Shown in pieces: positions 34,867 to 43,870 of a stretch of 64,000 nt of DNA; positions within the stretch are counted from its first letter, which is position 1, and the number at the start of each line of letters is the position of its first letter. The notes under the pieces are model-generated. The model had not been told where the DNA came from. It was given only the letters and a program-made list of their open reading frames with translations, and searched no databases. Made by a program: the position numbers and the translations under genes. The stretch lies in NCBI GenBank assembly GCA_902625825.1, contig CACOCL010000003.1:1-64000 (forward strand), given 5' to 3'. This DNA is from an uncultured Pelagibacteraceae bacterium. GTDB lineage: Bacteria; Pseudomonadota; Alphaproteobacteria; Pelagibacterales; Pelagibacteraceae.

Positions 34867-36594
34867 TTATTTTTTTTCTTTATCCTTCTTTTTTAAATCT
34901 TGAGATAATGAAGAGAATGGTAAGTTCTTTCCTGACCCCTCTGCACCATATTTTTCTAGCGCTTCTTTTTTTTCAATTTCCTCTAAAAGTTTAATACTTA
35001 AACTTACCTTTCTTTTTTCTAAATCTAAATCAGCAATAGCACAATCAATTCTTTCTCCACCAGTAAATCTTGACGGTCTCGCATCCGCTGAATTAATCGC
35101 TATTTGAGACTTCTTGATTTGAAAGTCCATTTCGCAACCCTCTGGTCTTACTATTAACCCTTTATTGTCAGTTGAAATTATTTTAACAGTTATTGCTTGA
35201 TTAATTTTTTTATCTTTAAACCAGTCAAATGGATCGTTTTTTGTTTGTTTAAAACCGACTCTTATTTTTTGCTCCAAGGATTTTATTTCTAAAACCTTTA
35301 CTTTAATTTTATCGCCCTTTTTATATTTTGCTAGCTCTTCCTCACCATTATTTAAATAAGTTAAGTCATTACAATGTAAAAAAGCATCAATATCCAAATT
35401 TTCAATTTTTACAAATAATGAATATTCATTTTTATTTACAACTTCTCCATCAACAATAGATTCAACTGGATATTTTTTTTCAAATGTCTCAAATGGGTTC
35501 TCTAGAGTGAGTTTATGTGATATTGCAACTCGCCTTTTCTCTTTATCAATCTCAGTAATTATACAATCAATTTCATCTCCAACTTTAAGCATTTTTTTCG
35601 GCGAAACATTTTTCTTCGTCCAACTAAGTTCACTAGAATGCAAAAGCGTTGTAAGCCCAGGCTCTAACTCGCAAAAGGCACCAAAATCCATTAATTTTAC
35701 AACCTTAACTTTATAGACTTTATTTAATTCGTAATTTTCAATATGTTCAAATGGATCAGGTGATAATTGTTTAACAGAGCACCCAACTTGTAATTTTTCC
35801 ATGTCCACAGAAATTACTTTTAAATCATGTTTCTCACCAATATTGAAAACTTCATCAGGATGATTAACTCTAGAATACGAAATTTCCTGTAAATGTACGA
35901 GTACATCCAATTCTCCATTTACATTAAAAAAACAACCAAAGTTGCTATAACCTTTAACCTCAGCACCTTTGATGATATCTCCAACTTTATACTTCTCAAT
36001 TATTTTCGCTTTATCCTCTTTTTTAAATGAAGAAATAATCTCTTTTCTAGAAACACAAGCATTTCCTCTTACTTTATCTAATTTTATTAAAGCGAACTTT
36101 TGAGGCTCATTCATTAAATGACTAATATCTTTTAGTGGTTTATCGCTAATTTGAGAGCCCGGTAGAAACATCAATGACCCAGTTTCTATATGCTCCACAA
36201 TACAGCCTCCTTTACATTTTGAGGTAATCTTCCCCATAATTGGCTCATTTTTTTCAAAAGCTTCAACCAGTTTATCCCAACCTTTTATTTTTTGTGCTTT
36301 ACTTGCAGAGACTAAAACTTCTCCATTTTTATCCTCAATTTTTTCCAGCAAAACTGAAATTTTTTCACCTAGTTTAATTTTATCGGTAAGTCCCATACTT
36401 TTTAGCTCATTGATATCTAATACTGGTTCACTTTTTAGTCCTTCAACGAATAGGAAAACAAATTTTTCTGTAATTTTATTAATTTTTCCCTCTATAATTT
36501 TACCCTCTTCAATATTGATTTTTGAGAGCTGACTATTTAAGAGTTTTTCAAATTCTTGTGACGCGGGGTTTTTAAGGTCTTTATAAATTTCCAT
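34867..36594 (-). CDS. rpsA: 30S ribosomal protein S1
   Basis: 575 aa with about six S1 OB repeats (for example VGDIIKGAEVKGYSNFGCFF and KVVKLMDFGAFCELEPG), the proteobacterial layout. Helps mRNA binding by the 30S subunit, important where leaders are short as here. A 141-bp gap precedes it. In most relatives cmk (cytidylate kinase) lies between aroA and rpsA; it is absent here. Confidence 0.97.
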   Translation of the reverse strand: MEIYKDLKNPASQEFEKLLNSQLSKINIEEGKIIEGKINKITEKFVFLFVEGLKSEPVLDINELKSMGLTDKIKLGEKISVLLEKIEDKNGEVLVSASKAQKIKGWDKLVEAFEKNEPIMGKITSKCKGGCIVEHIETGSLMFLPGSQISDKPLKDISHLMNEPQKFALIKLDKVRGNACVSRKEIISSFKKEDKAKIIEKYKVGDIIKGAEVKGYSNFGCFFNVNGELDVLVHLQEISYSRVNHPDEVFNIGEKHDLKVISVDMEKLQVGCSVKQLSPDPFEHIENYELNKVYKVKVVKLMDFGAFCELEPGLTTLLHSSELSWTKKNVSPKKMLKVGDEIDCIITEIDKEKRRVAISHKLTLENPFETFEKKYPVESIVDGEVVNKNEYSLFVKIENLDIDAFLHCNDLTYLNNGEEELAKYKKGDKIKVKVLEIKSLEQKIRVGFKQTKNDPFDWFKDKKINQAITVKIISTDNKGLIVRPEGCEMDFQIKKSQIAINSADARPSRFTGGERIDCAIADLDLEKRKVSLSIKLLEEIEKKEALEKYGAEGSGKNLPFSSLSQDLKKKDKEKK

Positions 36595-36681
36595 TAATTA
36601 GTTAAATATATGTGTTTTTGTTTTATCATTTTTTAAAATTTCGAACTTTTAGTTAAATTTGAGCTTATAATCAACAATGAA

Positions 36682-36713
36682 TTTAAGTTAATTTTTTTAA
36701 AAAATTACTTAAA
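36682..36713. repeat. AT-only inverted repeat between aroA and rpsA
   Basis: TTTAAGT pairs with ACTTAAA, and inside these AATTTTTT with AAAAAATT, giving a stem of about 15 bp with one bulged T. It lies in the 141-bp gap between the aroA stop and rpsA start. It may be an inefficient terminator for the aroA unit or a protein site upstream of rpsA. No GC pairs beyond one, so stability is low. Confidence 0.3.
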
Positions 36714-36735
36714 ATAAGGGTTTTTCTTAAATTAT

Positions 36736-38061
36736 CTAAGCAAAATTGGCACCAAGACTTTTTATTTTACTAATAAATGTTGGGAAAGATGTGTTTACAG
36801 AATTTTTATCAAATATTTTCCAATTGCCACCAAAAACTAGTGCGGCAACTACACTTGACATGAATACTCTGTGATCTTTTAAAAAATTTTTAATTACAAT
36901 ACTTTTTTTTATTTGAAGACTTGGATTTCCATAAATTTTTATGCTATTTTTAGTTAATTTTGTTTTAATTCCCATTTTGTTTAAAATTTTTGATCCCCAT
37001 AATAATCTTGGACTTTCTTTTTGATTTAGTTCAGAAAGATCTCTGAAATATGAAATACCGTCTGCCTTTGCAGCAACTAAAAAGATAAGTAAAAATTCGT
37101 CTATGGCAGCACTGTTCAAACTCTTTGGACAATTGATTGGCTTTATAGAATCTTTACTTTTCACCATTAGATCAGCTACTTTTTCTCCTTTGTAAATTTT
37201 TTTATTTTTCATTTCTATAAACACTCCCATCAATTTAAGAATTTTAATAATTCCTGTTCTTGATGTATTAACATTTACATTTTTAATCGTTAAATTTGAA
37301 TTATTAGACAGAGCTGTTAAAACAATAAAAAAAGCACATGAACTAATATCAGAAGGCATATTGTAATGAAGTGGCTTTATACTTTTTCCACCTTTAATTC
37401 TTATAAAGTCAAATTTTTTTTGTCTTTTAACTTTTATTGGGAGTTTTAAGTTTTTAAAAAGGATCTCCGTATGTGTTCTAGATTTTTTTGCTTTAATAAA
37501 GGTTGTTCCTTTTGTATTAAGTGCTGCTAACATTACACTACTCTTGCATTGAGCTGAACCTTTTTTTTCATAATATCTTATAGGCTTTGGAAATTTTGTA
37601 CCAATAATACTTATCGGCAATTTACCAGAATTAGTTTTAAATTTTGCTCCAAATTTTCCAAGAGGGTAAGTAACTCTTTCAAAATCTCTTTTTGATAAAC
37701 TTTTATCTCCTTTAATTGAAATCTTTTTTTCGGAATGAACTAAAAGACCCAATATAAGTCTTCCTAAAGTTCCAGAATTTCCTGCATCTAAAATGGTATT
37801 TTTTTTATATCTAAAATTATTTAAACCATTTCCAAAAATTTCACATGAATTTTTTTTTAATTTATAATAAACCCCAAGTTTTTTAAGGCATTTTAATGTA
37901 CTTATTATATCTTCTGATTTTAAAATATTTTTACATTTCGATTTACCCTTAGCTTGAGAAGCAAGCAACGCCCATCTTATAGAAAGGCTTTTATCTCCCT
38001 CGATAGAAAGTGACTTGTTAAATGGTTTAATTCTTTTTGAAATTTTTAGAAAATTTGGCAC
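36736..38061 (-). CDS. aroA: 3-phosphoshikimate 1-carboxyvinyltransferase (EPSP synthase)
   Basis: 441 aa. Motifs: GDKSLSIRWALLAS, LDAGNSGTLGRL (usual GNAGTAxRP loop altered), GDKSLSKRDFERV, SAQCKSSVML and the catalytic Asp/Glu in SAAIDEF and NQKESPR. Joins PEP to shikimate-3-phosphate. Starts with GTG at 38061, because no ATG fits the N-terminus. aroA usually neighbours cmk-rpsA; here rpsA follows directly. Confidence 0.95.
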   Translation of the reverse strand: MPNFLKISKRIKPFNKSLSIEGDKSLSIRWALLASQAKGKSKCKNILKSEDIISTLKCLKKLGVYYKLKKNSCEIFGNGLNNFRYKKNTILDAGNSGTLGRLILGLLVHSEKKISIKGDKSLSKRDFERVTYPLGKFGAKFKTNSGKLPISIIGTKFPKPIRYYEKKGSAQCKSSVMLAALNTKGTTFIKAKKSRTHTEILFKNLKLPIKVKRQKKFDFIRIKGGKSIKPLHYNMPSDISSCAFFIVLTALSNNSNLTIKNVNVNTSRTGIIKILKLMGVFIEMKNKKIYKGEKVADLMVKSKDSIKPINCPKSLNSAAIDEFLLIFLVAAKADGISYFRDLSELNQKESPRLLWGSKILNKMGIKTKLTKNSIKIYGNPSLQIKKSIVIKNFLKDHRVFMSSVVAALVFGGNWKIFDKNSVNTSFPTFISKIKSLGANFA

Positions 38062-38071
38062 GTTGAAAATT

Positions 38072-38848
38072 TTAACTTATCTTGAATGACTCACCGAAGT
38101 AAACATTTCTTGCATCGATATTTTGAATTAGGTTAGTAGGAGTGCCATGCGCTACAACTTTACCATTATGAATTATTGCAGCAGTGTCAACGCATGCAAG
38201 TAAATCCCTTGCCTGGTGATCACATAGAACAATTGAAATATTATTTTTACTTTGCAAATTTACAATTATTTCTTGAAGAGTTTTTATAGTTAACACATCA
38301 AGAGCAGCAAATGGTTCATCTAAAAGAAGTATTTTTGGATCTGAAATCAATGCAATTGCAATTACTAGTTTTTTCTTTTGACCTCCTGATAAAAAATTTG
38401 CTTTAATATCTCTGACGGCATCTAACTCAAATTTAGAAATAAGTAAGTCTATCTTTTCATTCCTAAAACTAACGTTATCTATAGCAATTTCTGCAATTGC
38501 TTTTAAATTTTCAAAGACAGTTAATTCATGAAAAAAACCCCCATACTGAGGCACAAAACCAATTTTAAATTTAATTGTTCTTTGATAAATAGGATAGTTG
38601 TTTACTAATTCTGAATTTATAAAAATAGATCCATAATCTGGAGAAATTAAACCTGTAATTAAATTAAAAATTGTAGATTTTCCAACTCCATTTGGACCTA
38701 ATAATCCTAAAATTTGACCACTATTTAATTTTAAATCTAAATTATCTAAAATAATTTTTCTTCCAAATTTAAGCGAAATTTTTTCGAGATTTAATATAGA
38801 TTTTTTTCTCTTAAAAGACTTTATTCTAAATTTTTTTATATTACTCAT
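38072..38848 (-). CDS. lptB: LPS export ABC transporter ATP-binding protein
   Basis: 258 aa ABC ATPase. Walker A GPNGVGKST, signature LSGGQKKKLVIA, Walker B KILLLDEPFAALD and switch His in LCDHQARDLL. It powers LPS extraction by the Lpt bridge. The gene follows lptC after 2 nt, but lptA, which normally lies between them, is absent. An extra basic N-terminus of about 15 residues precedes the domain. Confidence 0.94.
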   Translation of the reverse strand: MSNIKKFRIKSFKRKKSILNLEKISLKFGRKIILDNLDLKLNSGQILGLLGPNGVGKSTIFNLITGLISPDYGSIFINSELVNNYPIYQRTIKFKIGFVPQYGGFFHELTVFENLKAIAEIAIDNVSFRNEKIDLLISKFELDAVRDIKANFLSGGQKKKLVIAIALISDPKILLLDEPFAALDVLTIKTLQEIIVNLQSKNNISIVLCDHQARDLLACVDTAAIIHNGKVVAHGTPTNLIQNIDARNVYFGESFKIS

Positions 38849-38850
38849 TT

Positions 38851-39432
38851 CTATTTTGATTCTATCTCTACTTTGTCATTATTATTATTCATAAAAATTT
38901 CAACATCTTTTGAGACTAAATCTATAGTAATATTGTCAGTTTTCATAAGTCCCTGTACTCCTTCATATATTATATTATCGCTTATTGTCACAATATTTTC
39001 TTCAAAATTTAATATTAATTTTTGGGATTTAATAATGTTATCTAAATAACTGATTTTAATTCCTTTTTCAAAAATTGTGTTATAGCTTGAATTTTTAAAT
39101 ATCGCTTTATTAGATGAGATACTTAAAATAGATCCTTCTTCATCTTTAAAAATAGCATCAACTCCCTGCATCAAAACAACTTCTTCATCATCAATATAGG
39201 TAATTTCACTTAAGTCAGATGTAATTATATACTGAGTATCATTTTCAAATTTTACATCGTATCTCAAATTTTTTATAAGATTATTGGTGTTTTTTTCGTC
39301 AACTTTCTCTTTTTGAAGAATCTCAGTATTCGTTATTTTTTTTTCAAAGAGATATTTATTATAAAATAATAAACAAATTACTAAAATTATAATTAAAAGT
39401 AAGATCTGAAGTAAAAATTTTTTTTTCAACAA
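38851..39432 (-). CDS. lptC: LPS export protein LptC-like
   Basis: 193 aa. An N-terminal membrane anchor (FLLQILLLIIILVICLLFY) is followed by a periplasmic beta-rich region with repeated strand motifs, fitting the LptC/OstA jellyroll. Start is one of two tandem TTG codons (39432 or 39429). Lies between kdsD and lptB, the known position for lptC. Sequence similarity in this family is low, so the call rests strongly on context and topology. Confidence 0.8.
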   Translation of the reverse strand: MLKKKFLLQILLLIIILVICLLFYNKYLFEKKITNTEILQKEKVDEKNTNNLIKNLRYDVKFENDTQYIITSDLSEITYIDDEEVVLMQGVDAIFKDEEGSILSISSNKAIFKNSSYNTIFEKGIKISYLDNIIKSQKLILNFEENIVTISDNIIYEGVQGLMKTDNITIDLVSKDVEIFMNNNNDKVEIESK

Positions 39433-39433
39433 T

Positions 39434-40399
39434 TTATCTCGAATTTTCTAAAATATGATGAATATGCAGTACCCCGATAATTTTTCTTTTGTTTCCTTTT
39501 TTATAGACAAAAGCACTAGTAATTTTTTTTTTATTCATTTGTATTAAAATATCTGAAACAAGAGTGTTTTCTTCAACTGAAAAAGGGCTCTTAGACATAA
39601 AAGAACGGATTTTTAAATTTTCAATTTTCCTTTTTTTTTGCAAAAGCCTTTTTAAGTCACCATCTGTGAAAATACCGCTGCTTAATCCTTTATTATTTAT
39701 TATAACTACAAAACCAAGTTTTTTTAAATTCAAAATTTTTAAAGCTTTTCTCATTTTTTGATTTTCATTTACAAAAGGGATCTTATTTTTTGTTAGCATA
39801 ATATCACCTGCTGTTTTTAATTTAGCACTTAGTGAGCCGCTAGGATGAAATCTTTTAAAATCTAGTTTACTAAAATTCTTTTTCTCCATTAAAGCTATAG
39901 CAATCGCATCGCCCATAGATAATTGTATGGTAGTGCTAGATGTTGGAACAATTCCGTGACCAGATTCTGTTACATTTGGAATTAATAATTTAATATTAGA
40001 CGATTTATACAAATTTGATTTTTTATTAGACATTATTCCAATTAAAAGAACTTTATTTTTTTTTGAATATTCAATCACATTTTTGAGTTCTGAGGTATTT
40101 CCTGAATTGCTTATTAATATTAAAATATCATTTTTTGTAATTCTTCCCAAATCACCATGAGAGCAATCAGATGCAGAAATAGAAAATGAGGGAGTTCCTA
40201 CAGATGATAAAGTAGCAGAAATTTTTGACGCTATAATTCCACTTTTACCAACACCACAAACTATGACTTTTGATTTACATTTTGATAATGCTTTTACCGT
40301 TTTTTCAAAAGAATCGTTTATTGAATACTTGAGTTTTTCCAATGCAATAATTTGTAAATCAATAACGCTTTTTCCTGTTCTTTTTATTTCATTTTTCAT
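39434..40399 (-). CDS. kdsD: Arabinose-5-phosphate isomerase (KdsD/KpsF family)
   Basis: 321 aa from ATG 40399 (TTG 40414 would overlap rnd). SIS domain with GVGKSGIIASKISATLSSVG and DCSHGDLGRI, then two CBS domains (about 200-320). Makes D-arabinose 5-phosphate for Kdo synthesis. KdsB (CMP-Kdo synthetase) is encoded elsewhere in this window, at 45.4 kb, so Kdo-LPS is evidently made. Followed by lptC-lptB. Confidence 0.93.
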   Translation of the reverse strand: MKNEIKRTGKSVIDLQIIALEKLKYSINDSFEKTVKALSKCKSKVIVCGVGKSGIIASKISATLSSVGTPSFSISASDCSHGDLGRITKNDILILISNSGNTSELKNVIEYSKKNKVLLIGIMSNKKSNLYKSSNIKLLIPNVTESGHGIVPTSSTTIQLSMGDAIAIALMEKKNFSKLDFKRFHPSGSLSAKLKTAGDIMLTKNKIPFVNENQKMRKALKILNLKKLGFVVIINNKGLSSGIFTDGDLKRLLQKKRKIENLKIRSFMSKSPFSVEENTLVSDILIQMNKKKITSAFVYKKGNKRKIIGVLHIHHILENSR

Positions 40400-40401
40400 A
40401 T

Positions 40402-41013
40402 TTAATGAGACCAAATATCATCTTTAAACAATGCAAGGTCAAGATCGACTCTAGTTCTTAAAAATTTTAAACATTGTTTATATAATTCAACTCGTTTCTC
40501 TCTTTTAAGTATTTTTTCTAACTCATCATGAATCTTATGAAGGTATATAACATCGTTAGCACAATATTTCTGCTGAGCAATACTCAGCTCACCTCCAAAA
40601 TCTGAATTTTGAAATTGCTTACTTATATCTATGTTTATAAATTCTTTGATTAAAGTTTTCAGGGAATGGTTGTCTGAATAGGATCTTGCTAGTTTTGAAG
40701 CAATCTTAGTGTCTAAGATGTTGTTTGTTTCTGTTTTCAAGTAATACTTTATATGAGCAATATCAGCTCTTCCAAAATGAAAAATTTTAGTGATCTTTTC
40801 ATCTATTAAAACTTTTACTAAATTTGGAGCTTTATAATTTGATCTGTCTAATTGGATTATATGGGCATCATTCTTGCCAGTTGAAATTTGTATTAGACAA
40901 AGTGGATCTCTCCGAACATTTAGACCCATGAATTCACCATCAACAGCAATTACGTTGCCTAAATTCAAATCATCTGGTAAATCTTTTTTATACAATTTAA
41001 TATCAATACTCAT
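40402..41013 (-). CDS. rnd: Ribonuclease D-like 3'-5' exonuclease
   Basis: 203 aa from ATG 41013. A single DEDDy exonuclease domain: AVDGEFMGL (Exo I, Asp/Glu), IFHFGRADIAHIKYYL (Exo II) and the SIAQQKYCANDVIYLHKI block (Exo III, Tyr/Asp). It lacks the HRDC domains of E. coli RNase D, as is usual for the short alphaproteobacterial form. Probably trims tRNA and other RNA 3' ends. It stands two bases upstream of kdsD, and 20 bp from the divergent reductase gene. Confidence 0.88.
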   Translation of the reverse strand: MSIDIKLYKKDLPDDLNLGNVIAVDGEFMGLNVRRDPLCLIQISTGKNDAHIIQLDRSNYKAPNLVKVLIDEKITKIFHFGRADIAHIKYYLKTETNNILDTKIASKLARSYSDNHSLKTLIKEFINIDISKQFQNSDFGGELSIAQQKYCANDVIYLHKIHDELEKILKREKRVELYKQCLKFLRTRVDLDLALFKDDIWSH

Positions 41014-41033
41014 ACACTTGTAATTATATATAT

Positions 41034-41993
41034 ATGAAAGCAAAAAATTGTCTAATTTTTGGTGGTAGTGGTCAAATCGGTAGACACCTCATTAGAAAGC
41101 TCACAAAAAACAACTATAAAGTAACAGTGGTTACACGAAATATTCACCAAAAAAGCTATATTATAAAGACCCAGGCAAATGCTGGATATATAGACGTTGT
41201 TGAAGCTAATATTTTTGATGAAATAAAAATTAGAAAACTATTCGAAAAAGCAGATATTTGCATCAATCTAATAGGGATATTGTATGAAAATAAAAGAGGT
41301 TCATCTTTTAAGAATATCCACACTATTTTCCCATCATTGTTATCAAGTCTTTGTAAAGAGTATAATTTAAAAAAATTAATACATGTTTCAGCGCTAGGAA
41401 TTAATACAGCGATTGACTCTAATTATGCAATTAGCAAATTAGAGGGAGAGAAAAAAGTTTTAGAGAATTTTCCTTTAGCAACAATATTAAGGCCTTCTAT
41501 AGTTTATTCTATAGATGACAATTTTACTACTAATTTTATGACAATGTTAAGTAGGCTTCCAATTTTTCCCTTATATTATTCTGGTAAGACCAAATTTATG
41601 CCTATTCATTGCTCAGATCTTACAGATATTATTTATTTTGTAATATCAAAAAATATTGATACGCAGATAATTGAATGTGTAGGACCTGAAGTACTTTCTT
41701 TCAAAGAAATATTAGAAAAATTATTAATCTTAATTGATAAAAAAAGACTGCTTGTCCCATTTCCATTAGTTCTAGCTCAATTGTCTGCAAAATTTTTCCA
41801 GTTATTTCCCTCACCTATATTAACAGAGGATCAATTACGGCTTTTACAATACGATAATATTAATTCAGGTAAATACAAAACAAATTCAGATATTGGTATA
41901 CCTAGCAACAAAAAATTTTTTGAAGAAGTAGAAAAATACAGTTTTATGTGGAGAGAAGGTGGTCAATTTTCAACAAAAAAATATAAATCTTAA
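41034..41993 (+). CDS. NDUFA9-like NAD(P)-binding SDR-family protein
   Basis: 319 aa atypical short-chain dehydrogenase. Rossmann glycine motif GGSGQIGRHLIRKL at the N-terminus, the ILRPSIVYS loop, and the active-site region SALGINTAIDSNYAISKLEGE in which Tyr and Lys follow YxxxK. Homologous to complex I accessory subunit NDUFA9, which often lies in alphaproteobacterial genomes apart from nuo genes. The function in bacteria is unclear. It ends 23 bp from the gcrA stop. Confidence 0.85.
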   Translation: MKAKNCLIFGGSGQIGRHLIRKLTKNNYKVTVVTRNIHQKSYIIKTQANAGYIDVVEANIFDEIKIRKLFEKADICINLIGILYENKRGSSFKNIHTIFPSLLSSLCKEYNLKKLIHVSALGINTAIDSNYAISKLEGEKKVLENFPLATILRPSIVYSIDDNFTTNFMTMLSRLPIFPLYYSGKTKFMPIHCSDLTDIIYFVISKNIDTQIIECVGPEVLSFKEILEKLLILIDKKRLLVPFPLVLAQLSAKFFQLFPSPILTEDQLRLLQYDNINSGKYKTNSDIGIPSNKKFFEEVEKYSFMWREGGQFSTKKYKS

Positions 41994-42016
41994 ATGATAA
42001 AGATAGAAAAACTATT

Positions 42017-42511
42017 TTAAGCTGATTTAATTTTTTTTTCTATGAATTCTGGAACGTCTTCTTTTTCATTTGCATCCTCTTTCTTGCCTTTTGGCTGGTA
42101 TGCATATAGCAAATGAAGCTTGCAATAAGAAAAATCTTTTAAAGATGATCTTCCGCAAAAATAGAAGGACTTTTCATCAGGATGTCCTATTGGCCATTTG
42201 CATAAATTCTCGTCTAATTCCTCTAATTGTTTTGGATTTTCTGGTTCAAAGTCCTTTTCAATAATTAAAGATTTAAATTTGCTCCTTCTACCTCTTCTTA
42301 CGTTAGGAGTTTTATTTATTAGAGAATTGTCAAAATTTTTGTTCGACGCTGCAGTTCTAGTTTTAATTTTTGCTGATAAATTTAATCTATGTGCTTTACC
42401 TATTACTGCATTTCTGCTGATACCACCTATTATTTCAGCAATTTGGCTAGCTGTATTTCCTTTACCCCAAAGTTCTTTTAATTTTTCAACCTTTTCTTCA
42501 GTCCAACTCAT
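42017..42511 (-). CDS. gcrA: GcrA cell-cycle regulator
   Basis: 164 aa. The N-terminal helix-turn-helix WTEEKVEKLKELWGKGNTAS and SRNAVIGKAHRLNL are diagnostic of GcrA. The C-terminal part retains the CKWPIGHPDEKSFYFCGR sigma70-contacting motif. GcrA works with sigma70 at promoters with methylated GANTC sites, usually together with the CcrM methylase. It is divergent from argD across a 191-bp gap that holds a 10-bp inverted repeat. Confidence 0.93.
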   Translation of the reverse strand: MSWTEEKVEKLKELWGKGNTASQIAEIIGGISRNAVIGKAHRLNLSAKIKTRTAASNKNFDNSLINKTPNVRRGRRSKFKSLIIEKDFEPENPKQLEELDENLCKWPIGHPDEKSFYFCGRSSLKDFSYCKLHLLYAYQPKGKKEDANEKEDVPEFIEKKIKSA

Positions 42512-42520
42512 ATTTTACAA

Positions 42521-42555
42521 TATATAGTATAATATATTTATTAAAATACTATATA
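42521..42555. promoter_or_regulatory. Inverted repeat over divergent gcrA/argD promoter region
   Basis: TATATAGTAT (42521-42530) and ATACTATATA (42546-42555) are perfect 10-bp inverted arms with a 15-bp AT spacer. The left arm covers a TATACT -10-like box for gcrA, ten bases from its ATG, and the right arm runs into TATAAT on the plus strand. It looks like a possible shared operator. The rest of the 191-bp gap holds one further hairpin TGCAA/TTGCA (42632-42648) and nothing else I can name. Confidence 0.4.
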
Positions 42556-42702
42556 ATGATAAAGAAGATTAATTAACAAGCAAATAATAGGACTTATTAA
42601 CAATATTTATAGAGAATTTTAATTTATATTCTGCAATCGTCACTTGCATCTATTTACTTTAATTATAAGAGAATTATTAAAGCTTAAAGATTAAAATTTA
42701 TT

Positions 42703-43866
42703 ATGAGTTACTTGGCAGAAAATTATAAGAGAAGAAAACTATCTTTTAAAAAAGGAAAAGGGTCTTTTTTATACTCAACTGATGGAGGAAAATATTTAGA
42801 TTTTTTAAGCGGTATAGCTGTTAATACTTTAGGACACTCTAATCCGAAATTAATTAAAGCCTTAAACTCACAAGCTAAAAAAGTTTGGCATGTTTCTAAC
42901 TCATTTCAAATACCGGAGGGAGAAATTTTAGCAAAAAAATTAGCTAAGAAAACATTTGCTGATAAAGTTATTTTTGTTAATTCAGGAGCTGAAGCTAATG
43001 AGGCAGCAATTAAAATAGCAAGGAGATATTTTTATTCGTTAGGCAAACCAAACAAAAATAGAATTTTATGTATTAAAAATTCATTCCACGGAAGAACTTT
43101 AGCAAACATTTTTGCTAGTGGATCTAAAAAAATGACAGAAGGTTTTGGACCAAAAGTAAGTGGTTTTGATCATTTTAAATACTCCGATTTAAAATCATTA
43201 AAAAAGAAGATTACAAAAAATACTGCTGCAATATTCTTCGAGACAGCAATGGGAGAGTCAGGCATTAAAGTTCACTCAAAAAAATTTTTGAGAGAGGTAA
43301 AGAAAATTTGTACCAAAAAAAAAATTCTTTTAATTCTTGATGAAGTACAATGCGGCATAGGAAGATCGGGAAAATTTTTCGCCTATGAATACGCAAATGT
43401 AAAACCTGACATTGTTCCTATTGCAAAAGGTATTGGAGGTGGCTTCCCTATTGGAGCAGTTTTAATGACAAAAAAAGTTTCAAAATGTATGGTACCCGGA
43501 ACACATGGGAGTACTTATGGAGGGAATCCTTTAGCTATGGTTGTTGGAAATGTAATTATGGATGAAGTTTTTAAAAAAGGTTTTTTGAGTGATGTAAGAA
43601 AAAACTCAAACTATCTTTTAAAAAATTTAGAAATTATCAAAGATAACTATCCACATGTAATTAAAGAAATAAGAGGAATTGGTTTATTAATAGGTATCAA
43701 AGTAAGAGTGGATTTAGGAAATTTTATAAATAAACTTACTAAAAATAAACTTTTAACCATAAGAGCTTCAGAAAATGTAGTTAGAATATTGCCTCCTTTA
43801 AATGTTAAGAAAAAAGAAATAGATTTAGCATTAAGAATTATCAACAAGGTCTGCTCAGAATATTAA
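42703..43866 (+). CDS. argD: Acetylornithine aminotransferase
   Basis: 387 aa class III aminotransferase. Motifs: FLSGIAVNTLGHSNP, SGAEANEAAIKIARRY, FHGRTLANIFASGS, LDEVQCGIGRSG, and the PLP lysine in PIAKGIGGGFPIG. Moves the amino group to N-acetylglutamate semialdehyde; members also act on succinyl-DAP, which would serve the dap genes in this window. argF follows after 4 nt. Confidence 0.95.
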   Translation: MSYLAENYKRRKLSFKKGKGSFLYSTDGGKYLDFLSGIAVNTLGHSNPKLIKALNSQAKKVWHVSNSFQIPEGEILAKKLAKKTFADKVIFVNSGAEANEAAIKIARRYFYSLGKPNKNRILCIKNSFHGRTLANIFASGSKKMTEGFGPKVSGFDHFKYSDLKSLKKKITKNTAAIFFETAMGESGIKVHSKKFLREVKKICTKKKILLILDEVQCGIGRSGKFFAYEYANVKPDIVPIAKGIGGGFPIGAVLMTKKVSKCMVPGTHGSTYGGNPLAMVVGNVIMDEVFKKGFLSDVRKNSNYLLKNLEIIKDNYPHVIKEIRGIGLLIGIKVRVDLGNFINKLTKNKLLTIRASENVVRILPPLNVKKKEIDLALRIINKVCSEY

Positions 43867-43870
43867 GCAA

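Noticed and set aside
42630-42670. Promoter for argD using TTGCAT and TATAAG
   Set aside because: The spacer would be only 14 bp, too short for a sigma70 promoter; the real start remains unclear.
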